Positions 16,505 through 26,467 of a stretch of DNA of 64,000 bases are shown piece after piece. Both the position numbers and the translations under genes were made by a program. The DNA is taken from positions 806,001 through 870,000 of the forward strand of contig OY969422.1 in assembly GCA_963699215.1 (NCBI GenBank), given 5' to 3'. Below the pieces are notes generated by a model. That model ran no database searches, was not told the origin of the DNA, and was given only the letters and a program-made list of their open reading frames with translations. Positions within the stretch are counted from its first letter, which is position 1, and every line of letters begins with the position of its first letter. The DNA is from VRUE01 sp963699215. Lineage in GTDB: Bacteria; Actinomycetota; Thermoleophilia; Solirubrobacterales; 70-9.

Positions 16505-18656
16505 ATGACGCAGCGCAGTCGGCGACGTCAGCGACACCGGGGCGGCGTCCCGAGCAAGCTGCTCTTCGTCGCCGGCGGCGTTCTCGTCGTCCTCGCCCTG
16601 GTGACGATCGGGGTCGCCTCCTGGGTGCTCGACGTCGCCGCCGAGGCCCCCTCGCTGGCCGCCTGCAAGCCAATCGAGAAGGGCGGCAACACGACCCTCT
16701 ACGCCGGCGACGGCAGCAAGCTCGGAATCGTCGAGTCCGACGAGGCACGGGCGCCGGTCTCGATCGACCGCATCCCGAAGAGCGTCCAGCGGGCGACCGT
16801 CGCGATCGAGGACGAGCGCTTCTTCGAGCACGGCGGCATCGATCCGGAGGCGATCGCCCGGGCCGCGCTGAAGAACCTCGAGGCGGGCAAGACCGTCGAG
16901 GGCGGCTCGACGATCACCCAGCAGCTGGTCCGCAACCTCTGCATCGAGAACCCGACCCGCGACCTCGAGCGCAAGATCATCGAGGCGAAGCTGGCGATCG
17001 AGTACGCCGAGCGCCACTCGCAAGCGGGAGATCCTCGGCCAGTACCTCAACATCGCCTCCTACGGGACGATCGAGGGCAGCACCGCGGTCGGCGTTCAGG
17101 CCGCCTCGAAGATCTACTTCTCCAAGCCGGTCTGGGAGCTGAGCCTGGAGCAGGCGGCGCTGCTGGCCGGGCTGCCGCAGGCGCCCACCGACTACAACCC
17201 AGCGCTCCACCCGAGGGAGGCGCTGGCCCGCCGCAACGCGGTGCTGACGAAGATGGCCAACCTCGGCTACATCTCTCCTCAGCGGGCGCAACAGGCCCGG
17301 CAGCGCGGGCTCGGCTCGAGCCTCGACCGCGGCTACTTCGACAAGCGCCAGCCCTACTTCTTCGACTACGTCGAAGACGAGCTGATCGAGACGTACGGGG
17401 TCGACGACGGTGCGCAACGGCGGGCTCGACGTCTACACGACGGTCGACCCGCGGCTGCAGGAAGTCGGCCTGGAAGCGATGCGCTCCGCCCTGCCCTACT
17501 CGACAGACCCCTCCTCGGCGCTGGTCTCGATCGATCCCCGCAACGGCCACATCGAGGCGATGGTCTCCAGCTCCAGCTACGACGAGAGCCAGTTCAACCT
17601 CGCCGCCCAGGGGCACCGCCAGCCCGGCTCGACCTTCAAGACCTTCGTCCTGACGACGGCGATCAAGCAGGGGATCGACCCCTACTCCACCTACTACACC
17701 TCGAAGCACGCTCAGCCTCGACCTGCCCGAGTGGGGCCACTGGGAGGTGAGCACCGCCGACGAGGGCTACCAGGGCACGGTCAACCTGCAGCAGGCGACG
17801 GTCGCCTCCGACAACACGGTCTTCGCCCAGCTCGACCTCGACGTCGGGCCGCAGAACGTGGCGACGACGGCGAAATCGATGGGGATCGAAAGCGAGCTGG
17901 ACGGCATCCCGGCCGAGGGCCTCGGCGGCCTGCGGATCGGCGTCTCGCCGCTGGAGCTGGCCGACGCCTACGCGACCCTCGCCGCCGGCGGCATCCACCG
18001 CAAGCCGGTCGCGATCAGCCGCGTCGTCTTCCCCGGCGGCCGGGTCGACCGCCCCGAGCGCCCCGAGGCCGAAGCGGGTCGTGCCCGAATCGGTCGCCTA
18101 CGAGGTCTCGCGCCTGCTGCACGACAACATCACCGAAGGCACCGGCACCGCCGCCTACACCGGCTGCCCCGGCCAGGCCGGCAAGACCGGGACGACCGAC
18201 AACTACACCGACGCCTGGTTCGCCGGCTTCCAGCCGAACCTGGCGACGGCGGTCTGGGTCGGCTACCCGCAGTCGAACGAGATCGAAATGACCAGCGTCC
18301 ACGGCACGACCGTGTTCGGCGGCACCTTCCCGGCGGAGATCTGGCACTCGCTCTACGCCAACGCCGAAGTCCCCTGCGAGGAATTCAGCGAGCCGAAGAG
18401 CCCGGTCAGCTGGGCGCCGTTCTACGGCCAGTTCACCGCGTCCGCGCCCGACAGCGACGACTCCCCCTCCGACGACTACGAAGCGAAGGAAGGCGAAAGC
18501 GAAGCGGAGAGGCTGGGGAAGGAAGCGACCGGCGGCTACGACCCGGATGCCTACGCGCCGGGGGCCGGCCAGGAGCCGACTTACGTGCCGCCACCCCCGC
18601 CCGCATACGGCACCGGCGGGGGTGGCGTCGACGGGGGCGCCGCGGCCGGGAATTGA
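16505..18656 (+). CDS. Class A penicillin-binding protein (bifunctional), frameshifted in this sequence
   Basis: The product has about 716 residues when four +1 frameshifts near 17021, 17405, 17707 and 18066 are corrected. After an N-terminal membrane anchor (LLFVAGGVLVVLALVTIGVASWV), the glycosyltransferase domain shows EDERFFEHGG, GGSTITQQLVRN and KREILGQYLN. The transpeptidase domain shows PGSTFKTF (SxxK), SDNT (SxN) and KTGTT. The tail is acidic and then Pro/Gly-rich. It polymerises and cross-links peptidoglycan at the outer face of the membrane. Each break is explained by one extra base, often C, and the protein reads through cleanly on both sides. Sequence error is therefore more likely than a real pseudogene. 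Confidence 0.88.
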
Positions 18657-19759
18657 GCCTCACCTGCCGCCGGGGTCTCAGTTACCCCCGATATAGGCGG
18701 GTAACTGAGAGTTCGCTCGCCTGGATAGCTATCGGAGTCCTCCTCGTCGCCTTTGCCGCGGCCCCGGTCCTGCTCTCCCACGACGTCCACAGCTACGTCG
18801 ACTACGCGCGGCTCGGGGTCGTGCACGGGCTCGACCCCTACGTGCACCCGCCGGCCGCAGCGCCCTTCGACCCCGCCTACGCCCGCGTCACCTGGATCGA
18901 CGCGACCAGCGCCTACGGGCCGCTGTTCACCCTGGCGACCTACCCGCTCGCCTGGCTGCCGGTCGGCGCAGCGGTGGCCGCGTTGAAGGCGACTGCCGCG
19001 GTCTCGGTGCTGGCGATCGCCGTGCTGGTCGCCCGCCTGGCGCCCGCCCGCGGGGTCTCGCCCGTCGCCGCAGCAGCATTCGTCGCGCTCAACCCCCTGG
19101 TCCTGATCCACGTCGTCGGTGGCGGCCACAACGACGGCCTAGCGATGCTGCTTGCAACCGTGGGCATCGCCGCGACGCTCTCCGCCCGCGAGGCGAGCGC
19201 CGGCGCCGCCTTCGTCGCCGCGTTCGCAATCAAGGCGCCAGCCGCCATCGCCGCCCCCTTTGCCCTGGCGAGCGCGGCACGACTGGAACCTTTTGCCCCC
19301 CATAGGGGACACAAAGCTCCATTTTCGCCCGCGAGGCGAATGCTCGCGGGGGTCGGCGGGGCGGGGCTGGTGCTGGCCGCCGCCGCCTACGCCGCCTTCG
19401 GCTGGGACTGGCTCGACGCGCTCGGGCTGGCCGGCGAGAACCAGCACCGAACCAGCCACATGAGCGTCCCAATCACCTTCGCCCGCATAACCGGCCTCGA
19501 CCCGACGGCGGTTCGCGCAACCGCCCTCGCCCTCTTCGCCGCCCTCTTCGTCTACCTGCTCATCCGCACCTGGAAAGGAGCCGACTGGCTGCGCTGCGCC
19601 GCCTGGGCCTCCGTAGGCCTCCTCCTGGCAACCGCCTGGCTCCTCCCCTGGTACCTGATCTGGGCATTGCCGCTGGTGGCTCTCTCCAGAGACCGCCCCC
19701 TTCAGCTCCTAACTCTCGCCCTAACGGCGTACCAGCTCCCCGCACGGATGCCGCTGTAG
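18653..19759 (+). CDS. GT-C membrane glycosyltransferase, MptB-like alpha-mannosyltransferase
   Basis: About 368 residues. I infer a TTG start that overlaps the TGA stop of the penicillin-binding protein (ATTGA); no ATG or GTG is better placed. There are roughly 9-10 membrane helices. The loop motif DVHSYVDYARLGVVHG and the stretch NPLVLIHVVGGGHNDGL are typical of polyprenol-phosphate-mannose-dependent mannosyltransferases of the MptA/MptB group, which build lipomannan-type glycans. It is shorter than mycobacterial members (about 500 residues). Two palindromic inserts disturb it: one near the N-terminus (18676-18710) and one in a cytoplasmic or periplasmic loop (19285-19350). Confidence 0.72.
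   Translation: MSLTCRRGLSYPRYRRVTESSLAWIAIGVLLVAFAAAPVLLSHDVHSYVDYARLGVVHGLDPYVHPPAAAPFDPAYARVTWIDATSAYGPLFTLATYPLAWLPVGAAVAALKATAAVSVLAIAVLVARLAPARGVSPVAAAAFVALNPLVLIHVVGGGHNDGLAMLLATVGIAATLSAREASAGAAFVAAFAIKAPAAIAAPFALASAARLEPFAPHRGHKAPFSPARRMLAGVGGAGLVLAAAAYAAFGWDWLDALGLAGENQHRTSHMSVPITFARITGLDPTAVRATALALFAALFVYLLIRTWKGADWLRCAAWASVGLLLATAWLLPWYLIWALPLVALSRDRPLQLLTLALTAYQLPARMPL
18676..18710. repeat. 12-bp perfect palindrome at the start of the mannosyltransferase gene
   Basis: Arms TCTCAGTTACCC (18676-18687) and GGGTAACTGAGA (18699-18710) flank an 11-base loop containing GATATAGG. It lies between the end of the penicillin-binding protein gene and the first membrane helix of the mannosyltransferase. 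It could act as a structure controlling coupled translation, or it is another palindromic insert. Confidence 0.7.
19285..19350. repeat. Paired hairpins inserted in the mannosyltransferase gene
   Basis: The stretch has an imperfect hairpin (GGAACCTTTTG... CACAAAGCTCC, 19285-19320) with a CCCC-CATA-GGGG centre. A second perfect 8-bp hairpin CCCGCGAG/CTCGCGGG (19328-19335 and 19343-19350) follows. It encodes about 20 non-conserved residues between two membrane helices. Read on the minus strand, its centre GTCCCCTATGGGG closely matches GTCCCTATGGG in the loop of the thiL insert at 21541-21604. Confidence 0.5.
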
Positions 19760-19768
19760 GCGCTCGTT

Positions 19769-19908
19769 GGGACGACCGGGTCGCCTCCGCAGGAGCCTCG
19801 CGAAGCGCCGCACCGGCGAGCGATTTCTGCGGCGAAGCCGCACCGTCATCGTGAGCGGAGCCCCAGCGAAGCGAACCTAGGCTCCGGCGGAGGCGACCCG
19901 GTCGTCCC
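19769..19908. repeat. Long inverted repeat between convergent genes
   Basis: Two 30-base arms (19769-19798 and 19879-19908) are inverted complements with one mismatch, separated by 80 bases that contain a smaller hairpin (CGGCGAAGCCG). The left arm is intergenic; the right arm forms the last codons of the minus-strand membrane protein gene. The structure could serve as a bidirectional termination or stabilising hairpin but has no T-run. It also fits the palindromic element group seen elsewhere in the window. Confidence 0.85.
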
Positions 19909-20953
19909 CATCTTCCGCTTCGGCGGCTTGCTCCTCGGGCGACGCATGGACGATGCCGGTAGGGATCGACCAACCCTCGCGTTTGCCCAGCGCGGTGACC
20001 AGGCCGACGTAGATCAGCTCGACCACGGTGAGCACGCCGCGGACGGCGATCGCGATCAGCGAGCCGATGGCGAAGCTGCCACCGGGCAGCGCCCCCTTCA
20101 CCGCCCAGGCGAAGGCGGCGTCGCGAATGCCCAGGCCGGCCGGAGCGACGAGGGTGACCAGCGCGGCGACATAGCCGACCGCCTGCGCCGAGCCGACGGT
20201 GAGCACCTGATCGAGCGGGACCATGCTGACGGAGCGGGCGACGCAGTAGACGCCGACCGAGACCACGCCCCAGTTGAGCCCGTAGAAGGCGAGCAGGGCG
20301 ATCACCCCCCGCAGCGAGATGACCGCCGGCAGCTCTTCGCGGCCGAAGGCGCGCAGGACGCGGTTGGCAAGCGGGCGGAAGACCGGCGGGCTGAGCAGCA
20401 CGAGCAGCACCGGGATGATCAGCAAGACGGACCAGCGCAGCGGCTGTCCCTGCAGGTCGGGGTGGCTGATCAGGAAGTAGGCGGCGAAGGCGACGCCGGA
20501 GGTGGCGGAGATCGCCTGCTCGTAGACGATGCTGGCGATCGTGATCCGGCGCGGCACCCCCGCCCGCTCGGAGAGCAGCACCCGGCCCAGCACGTAGAGG
20601 ACGCTGCCGGGCACGTAGCGGGCGAGCAGCGGCTGCCCCCAGGCCACCTGCGCCCGGCCGACCCCGATCCGGTAGCCGAGGAAGCGCAGGATCAAGTCCC
20701 AGCCAAGCGCGCTGAGCGCGTAGAAGAGCGGCAGGACGAGGAAGGCCGGAATCAGCCAGAGCAGGTGGAAGTGGACGCCCTCGTCCTTGATCTCCGCCCA
20801 CTGGTTGACCACGGTGAGGACGAGGAAGCCGAAGACGACGACCGCGATCCCGAGCTGGATCCCGAGGCGGACGCGCTTGCTGCGCGGTGGCCGTGCGCCG
20901 AACCTCGACGCGGTCTCGCCGATCCGATGTAGGAGGGGTTGGTCCTCTGCCAC
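19877..20953 (-). CDS. Lysylphosphatidylglycerol synthase transmembrane-region protein (AglD/MprF-flippase-like)
   Basis: 358 residues with eight or so membrane segments. The motifs RYVPGSVLYVLGR and YEQAISATSGVAF, and the C-terminal AALVTLVAPAGLGIRDAAF, are typical of the UPF0104/LPG_synthase_TM family, integral membrane proteins related to the flippase half of MprF and often linked to polyprenol-glycan metabolism. No aminoacyl-transferase domain is present. It converges on the mannosyltransferase gene, and the two share the 30-bp inverted repeat. A role in moving a lipid-linked sugar or phospholipid is plausible but unproven. Confidence 0.75.
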   Translation of the reverse strand: MAEDQPLLHRIGETASRFGARPPRSKRVRLGIQLGIAVVVFGFLVLTVVNQWAEIKDEGVHFHLLWLIPAFLVLPLFYALSALGWDLILRFLGYRIGVGRAQVAWGQPLLARYVPGSVLYVLGRVLLSERAGVPRRITIASIVYEQAISATSGVAFAAYFLISHPDLQGQPLRWSVLLIIPVLLVLLSPPVFRPLANRVLRAFGREELPAVISLRGVIALLAFYGLNWGVVSVGVYCVARSVSMVPLDQVLTVGSAQAVGYVAALVTLVAPAGLGIRDAAFAWAVKGALPGGSFAIGSLIAIAVRGVLTVVELIYVGLVTALGKREGWSIPTGIVHASPEEQAAEAEDGDDRVASAGA

Positions 20954-21017
20954 GTCAGCCGCACCTTAGTGAGATCGGGGGCTGCCATCGGGTACCCGCA
21001 GCGGGGAGAATGGCTAC

Positions 21018-22027
21018 ATGGGCGAGTTCGAGCTATTGGCCCGCATTCGGGCGCGACTGCCTCGGCGGAGCGCCGGCTGTGGCTCGGCAGCGGCGACGAC
21101 GCCGCTATAGCCGTGCCCGCAGGCGCCACCGCCACCTCGGTCGACGCGCTGGTCGACGGAGTCCACTTTCGGCGCCGGTGGAGCAGCCTGCCTCAGATCG
21201 GCGCCAAGGCGCTCGCCGTCGCCCTCTCCGACCTGGCGGCGATGGGCGCGGAGGCGGGCGAGGCCTACGTCGTCCTCGGCGTGCCGCCGGATCTCGACGA
21301 GGACGGATGCCTGGAACTGCTCGACGGGATCGCGGAGCTGGCCGCGGCGACCGGCACGACGCTGGCGGGCGGAGACGTGACCCGCGCGCCGGCGCTGACC
21401 CTGGCGATGACGGTGGTCGGCCACGCGCCCGCTCCGGAGCGGCTGGTGACGCGGTCCGGCGCCCGCCCCGGCGACGTCGTCGTCGTGACCGGCAAGCTCG
21501 GCGGCGCGGCCGCCGGCCTGCTGCTGCTCGAGCGCGAGCACGCCGCAGACGTGCCGGGAGTTAGCGGTCCCTATGGGTGCTCAACTCACGGCACGTCTGC
21601 GGCGTTGATCGCGCGGCAGTTGGAGCCGCGGGCGCGGTTGGGGGCCGGGCAGGCGCTGGCCGGGGCCGGTGCGACCGCGATGATCGACCTCAGCGACGGG
21701 CTCGGCGGCGACGCCGGCCACCTCGCGGAGGCGAGCGGGGTCGGGCTGCGGATCGAGGCCGCCTCGCTGCCGATCGAGGCCGGCGTCGCCGAGCTCGCGG
21801 CGGAGGCTGGACGCGACCCGCTGGAGCTCGCCGCTTGCGGCGGCGAAGACTACGAGCTGCTAGCCACCCTCCCGCGCGACCGATTAGACGCTGCTGCGGC
21901 GGCGGTGACGGCGCAGGGCGGCACGACGCTGACCCGGATCGGCGAGGCGGTCGCCGGCGAGGGGGTCGAGATCAGGCGGCTTGGCGGCGGGCTGCTGGAG
22001 CCGACCGGATTCGATCAGCTGGGCTGA
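21018..22027 (+). CDS. thiL: Thiamine-monophosphate kinase
   Basis: ThiL phosphorylates thiamine monophosphate to thiamine pyrophosphate. The N-terminus (MGEFELLARIRARL) is read from the ATG at 21018, then one frameshift near 21058 is needed to enter the main frame. Family motifs: LGSGDDAAIAVP, VDALVDGVHF, ALAVALSDLAAMGA, LAGGDVTRAP, MIDLSDGLGGDAGHLA and GGEDYELLA. Length about 336, as usual. A 64-bp palindrome (21541-21604) inserts about 20 residues (DVPGVSGPYGCSTHGTS) between LLLLEREH and ALIARQL without breaking the frame. Confidence 0.88.
21541..21604. repeat. 22-bp inverted repeat inserted in frame within thiL
   Basis: Arms 21541-21562 and 21583-21604 are inverted complements with one mismatch around a 20-base loop that contains GGTCCCTATGGGTG. 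It lies in a region of ThiL between the LLLLE helix and the conserved DLSDGL motif where family members tolerate variable length. Confidence 0.85.
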
Positions 22028-22148
22028 GCGCGGTCCCGGTCAGCAGCGCCCGCACGCCGCGGCGGCGCAGCATCGCGCACGCCACGAGCTCCGGCTCGGG
22101 ACGGTAGCTGCCGCTCTCGACGAGGCTCTTCAGCTGTCGCTGCTCCAT
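21972..22148 (-). CDS. Possible small FlgM-like protein antisense to the thiL 3' end
   Basis: From the ATG at 22148 (upstream AGG-rich stretch) the frame gives 58 residues beginning MEQRQLKSLVESGSYRPEPE and continuing LVACAMLRRRG. The pattern I/L-x-x-G-x-Y-x-x-x-x-x-x-VA-x-x-(I/M)-L resembles the sigma-binding C-terminal helices of FlgM-type anti-sigma factors and of short actinobacterial relatives. The last 18 codons overlap thiL on the opposite strand, and no flagellar genes are present. It could be a chance frame. Confidence 0.4.
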   Translation of the reverse strand: MEQRQLKSLVESGSYRPEPELVACAMLRRRGVRALLTGTALSPADRIRSAPAARRQAA

Positions 22149-22261
22149 CACTTTGCCTCTATCGGCGCCTCGCCCGCGAACCTTAGTTCTTGGTACTCGC
22201 ACATACGTCCACGGCGGTGGCCCGCGGCGGCCGGCCGCGCCTGCGGATTACTCTTGTGTTT

Positions 22262-22953
<692 letters not shown>

Positions 22954-22957
<4 letters not shown>

Positions 22958-24012
22958 AAAGCCTGCGCCTCACTCCGCTCGGCAGCAGGATCACGACCGC
23001 GGCGCTGGGAATCGGAGCTGGGACGTCAGCCATCGTCTATGTGTGGGTGGTCGTGATCGGCGGCCACTCGGCGGCCTCGGGACCGATCCTGGTCGGCGCC
23101 CTGGTCGCCCTCCTGCTGGCCCTCGGCGTCGGCCTCTACTCCGCCCAGCTCGTCACGCAGCGAGTCAAGCGGATCGAGGAGGCGGCGCGCAAGGTCGCCG
23201 ACGGCGACTTCGCCGCCCGCATCCCGGTCGACTCCTCGGGCCAGCTCGGCCAGCTCGCCCGCACCTTCAACGAGATGCAGCGCCGGCTCGCCGAGCTCGA
23301 CAGCGCCCGCAAGCAGTTCATCGCCAACGCCTCGCACGAGCTGCGCACGCCGATCTTCAGCCTCGGCGGCTTCGTCGAGCTGCTCGAGGACGAGGACCCG
23401 AGCCCGGAGGAGCGGGCCGAGTTCGTGCACACGATGCGCCAGCAGATCGAGCGGCTGACCAAGCTCACCGCCGACCTGCTCAACCTCTCCCAGCTCGACG
23501 CAGGGGGCATCGAGCTGTCGATCCGCAGCGTCGACCTCAGCGTGCTCGCCCGCGACGCGGCGCGCGAGTTCGGCCCGCGCGCCGACCTACGCGGCTCGCG
23601 GCTGGAGCTGCGCACGCCGGATCGCCCGGTGATCGCCGTCGCCGACGCCGACCGGGTGCGGCAGATCGTTCGTATCCTGCTCGACAACGCCCTCACCCAC
23701 ACGCCCGAGGGCAGCAGCGTCACCGTGACCATCTACTCCGTCAACCGACGCGCCGAGCTGACCGTCTCCGACGACGGCACGGGAATCCCGCAACGGGTCC
23801 AGAAGCGGATCTTCGAGCGCTTCTACACGGCCGACTCCGCCGGCGGGTCGGGGCTCGGGCTGGCGATCGCGCGCGAGCTGGCGCAGCGGATGGACGGCCG
23901 CATCGCGATCTCCTCCAGCCGCCGCTTCACCGCCTTCACCCTCGATCTACCGCTCGCTCCCCCCGGCGCAATCGCGGCTCCGGTCGCCGAGTTGGAGAAG
24001 GCGCCCGCGTGA
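22954..24012 (+). CDS. Membrane sensor histidine kinase
   Basis: 352 residues. Two membrane helices (residues about 15-36 and 42-65) enclose a very short external loop. They are followed by a HAMP domain (QRVKRIEEAARKVADGDFAARI) and a HisKA domain with the phospho-acceptor His128 in ASHELRTP. The ATPase part has LLDNALTHTP (N box), SDDGTGIP (G1) and GGSGLGLAIA (G2). The tiny sensor loop suggests it reads the membrane or a partner protein rather than a large ligand. It is joined by 4-base overlaps to the response regulator before it and the HtrA-like gene after it (GTGA). Confidence 0.93.
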
Positions 24013-25152
24013 GCGGGCGAGCGGCCTTGGGGGCAGCGCTCGCGGCGCTGCTGGGCCTGGCGCTGCTCGCCGGCTGCGGCGGCGACAGCGGCACGGAAGC
24101 CGGCGCGCCGGATACGGCGAGGACTACGACCCAGGTGATCGTGCAGACGGCCAGCGAGGGCTTCGACGCGGCAGAGATCTACCGCCAGGCCTCGCCCGGC
24201 GTGGTCACGATCCGCTCGATCTTCGACGGCGGCGCCGCCGAAGGCTCCGGCTTCGTGCTCGACGCCGAGGGCAGGATCGTCACCAACGCCCACGTGGTCA
24301 CCGACGGCGAGGGCGACGACCGCAAGGAGGCCGAGGCGGTCTTCGTCGAGTTCACGGATCGCAACGTCGTCCCGGCGCGGATCGTCGGCTTCGACCCCTT
24401 CGCCGACGTCGCCCTGCTGGAAGTGGAGCCGGACGGCTTCGAGCTGCACCCGCTGGAGCTCGGCGACGACGACGAGCTGGTGGTCGGCCAGCCGGTGGCG
24501 GCGATCGGCAGCCCCTTCGGCGAGCAGCAGTCGCTCTCGGTCGGGATCGTCTCGGCAACCGACCGGTCGGTCGGATCGCTGACCCAGTTCCAGATCGAGG
24601 GCGCGATCCAGACCGACGCCTCGATCAACCCCGGCAACTCGGGCGGGCCGTTGCTCGACGGCGGTGCCCGCGTGATCGGCATCAACCAGCAGATCGAGAC
24701 CAGCTCCGGCGCCAACGACGGCGTCGGCTTCGCGGTGCCGATCTCGGCGGTGAAGCGCTCGCTCGCGCAGCTGAAGCGAACGGCGACGTCGAGTACGCCT
24801 ACATCGGCGTCTCCAGCCAGGCGCTCTACCCGCAGCTCGCCGCCAAGCTCGGTCTCGACACCGAGTACGGCGGCCTGCTGGCCGAAGTCGTACCCGGCAG
24901 TCCCGCCGACGAGGCGGGGCTCGAGGGAGGTGACGGCAAGCTCCGTTTCCAGGGAGTCCCCTACCAGACCGGGGGCGACGCGATCCTGGCCGTCGACGGC
25001 CGCGAGGTAGTCGATCCGATCGATCTCTCGCGCTACATCTCCTCTTACCGGCCCGGCGACCAGGTGACGCTCGAGGTCCTCCAGACGACGGCGAGCGGGA
25101 GAAGATCGACGTGACGCTGGGCAAGCGGCCCGTCGCCGAACCCAGCGGCTGA
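24009..25152 (+). CDS. HtrA/DegP-like serine protease lipoprotein with PDZ domain, frameshifted
   Basis: About 380 residues from a GTG start. The lipobox LLAGC places the lipidated Cys at residue 23, so it is anchored outside the membrane. The trypsin-like domain has the catalytic triad His in TNAHVV, Asp in FADVALLEV and Ser in NPGNSGGP. A PDZ domain follows (YIGV... LLAEVVPGSPADEAGL... AILAVDGREVV). Two frameshifts (near 24779 and 25084) break the PDZ part; correcting them restores the usual ending. Such proteases degrade or refold damaged envelope proteins, and co-transcription with a two-component system supports a stress role. Confidence 0.88.
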
Positions 25153-25196
25153 GCATCCGTCCGCCATCCAACCGGCGTTGCCTGTAGAAATCGCCG

Positions 25197-26436
25197 ATGC
25201 TTCAGGAAGTCAGCCTCGGCCAGAAGTCCCTCTCCGACTACACCCACATCGCCGGCAAGGAGCTGAGCGAGCGGATCCGCGAGCTGGCCAAGCCGCTCGA
25301 GGGCCAGCGCGTCCTGCACGTCAGCGCCACGGCGTTCGGCGGCGGCGTCTCCGAGATCCTCTACACGATCGTGCCGCTGATGCGCGATGTCGGCATCGAC
25401 GCCCACTGGCACGTGATCTTCGGAAAAGAGGAGTTCTTCAACGCGACCAAGCTCCTGCACAACTCGCTGCAGGGAGCCGACGAGACGCTGAGCGACGAGC
25501 AGTGGGCGCTCTTCGACGAGATCAACCAGATCAACGCCGAGGGGCTGGAAGGCGAGTGGGACACGATCATCGTCCACGACCCGCAGCCGATCGGGCTGCG
25601 TCGCGGCGCCTCCGAGAAGAGCCGCAACTGGATCTGGCGCTGCCACATCGACCTCTCCGAGCCCAACCCGGCGCCGATCGCCCGCCTGCAGCCGCTGATC
25701 GAGGAGTACGACGCGACGGTCTGGCACATGCCCTCCTACGTGCCCAACGGGATGAACGGCCACAACGGCGTCCGCATCATCCCGCCGGCGATCGACCCGC
25801 TCTCGCCGAAGAACATGGCCTTCTCCCCCGACGACGCCGCCTTCGTCTGCCACCAGTTCGGGATCGACGTCGACCGGCCGCTGATCACCCAGGTCTCGCG
25901 CTTCGACCCTTGGAAGGACCCGATCGGCGTGATCGACGCCTACCGCGACGTGACCGCGGAGATGCCGGAGGTGCAGCTGGCGCTGGTCGGCTCGATGGCG
26001 ACCGACGACCCCGAGGGCTGGGACTTCTTCCAGCAGACCTTCGAGTACGCCGACGGCGATCCCGACATCAAGATCCTCAACAACCTCAACAACGTCGGCG
26101 CGATCGAGGTCAACGCCTTCCAGTCGCAGTCCGACGTCTGCCTGCAGAAGTCGATCCGCGAGGGCTTCGGGCTGACCGTCACCGAGGCGCTCTGGAAGGG
26201 GCGGCCGACCGTCGCCGGCAACGTCGGCGGCATCCCGCTGCAGATCGAGGACGGCGAGAGCGGCTTCCTCGTCGACTCGCCCGCGGAGTGCGCGCAGCGC
26301 TGCCTCGAGATCCTCGCCGACCCCGAGCTCGGCAAGCGCCTCGGCCGGGCCGGCAAGGAACACGCGCGGCGCGAGTTCCTCTCGCCGCGGCTGCTGCGCG
26401 ACTGGCTGCAGCTGTTCGACCGAGCTCGACGAGTAG
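25197..26436 (+). CDS. treT: Trehalose synthase (glycosyltransferring), TreT-like GT4 enzyme
   Basis: About 413 residues. TreT makes trehalose from a nucleotide-glucose and glucose in one step. The N-terminal domain shows LHVSATAFGGGVSEIL, a trademark of the TreT group, and DTIIVHDPQP and WRCHIDLSEPN. The C-terminal GT-B half has QVSRFDPWKDPIGVI, REGFGLTVTEALWKGRPTV and GGIPLQIEDGESGFLV, with the donor-binding E-x7-E segment. An extra C near 26421 throws the last codons off frame; without it the protein ends LQLFDELDE at a TAG at 26434-26436. As given, the frame runs to 26456. The gene is followed 31 bases later by otsA. Confidence 0.85.
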
Positions 26437-26467
26437 GCGGCAAGCGAGCGGGGTAGTCTGGGAGCCG

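Noticed and set aside
19769..19908. Ordinary intrinsic terminator between convergent genes
   Set aside because: The stem is 30 bp with an 80-base loop and there is no T-run on either strand.
23823..26363. An 846-codon minus-strand frame covering the kinase, HtrA and treT region
   Set aside because: The plus strand carries three clear protein families here; the minus frame has no recognisable domain and no ribosome-binding site.
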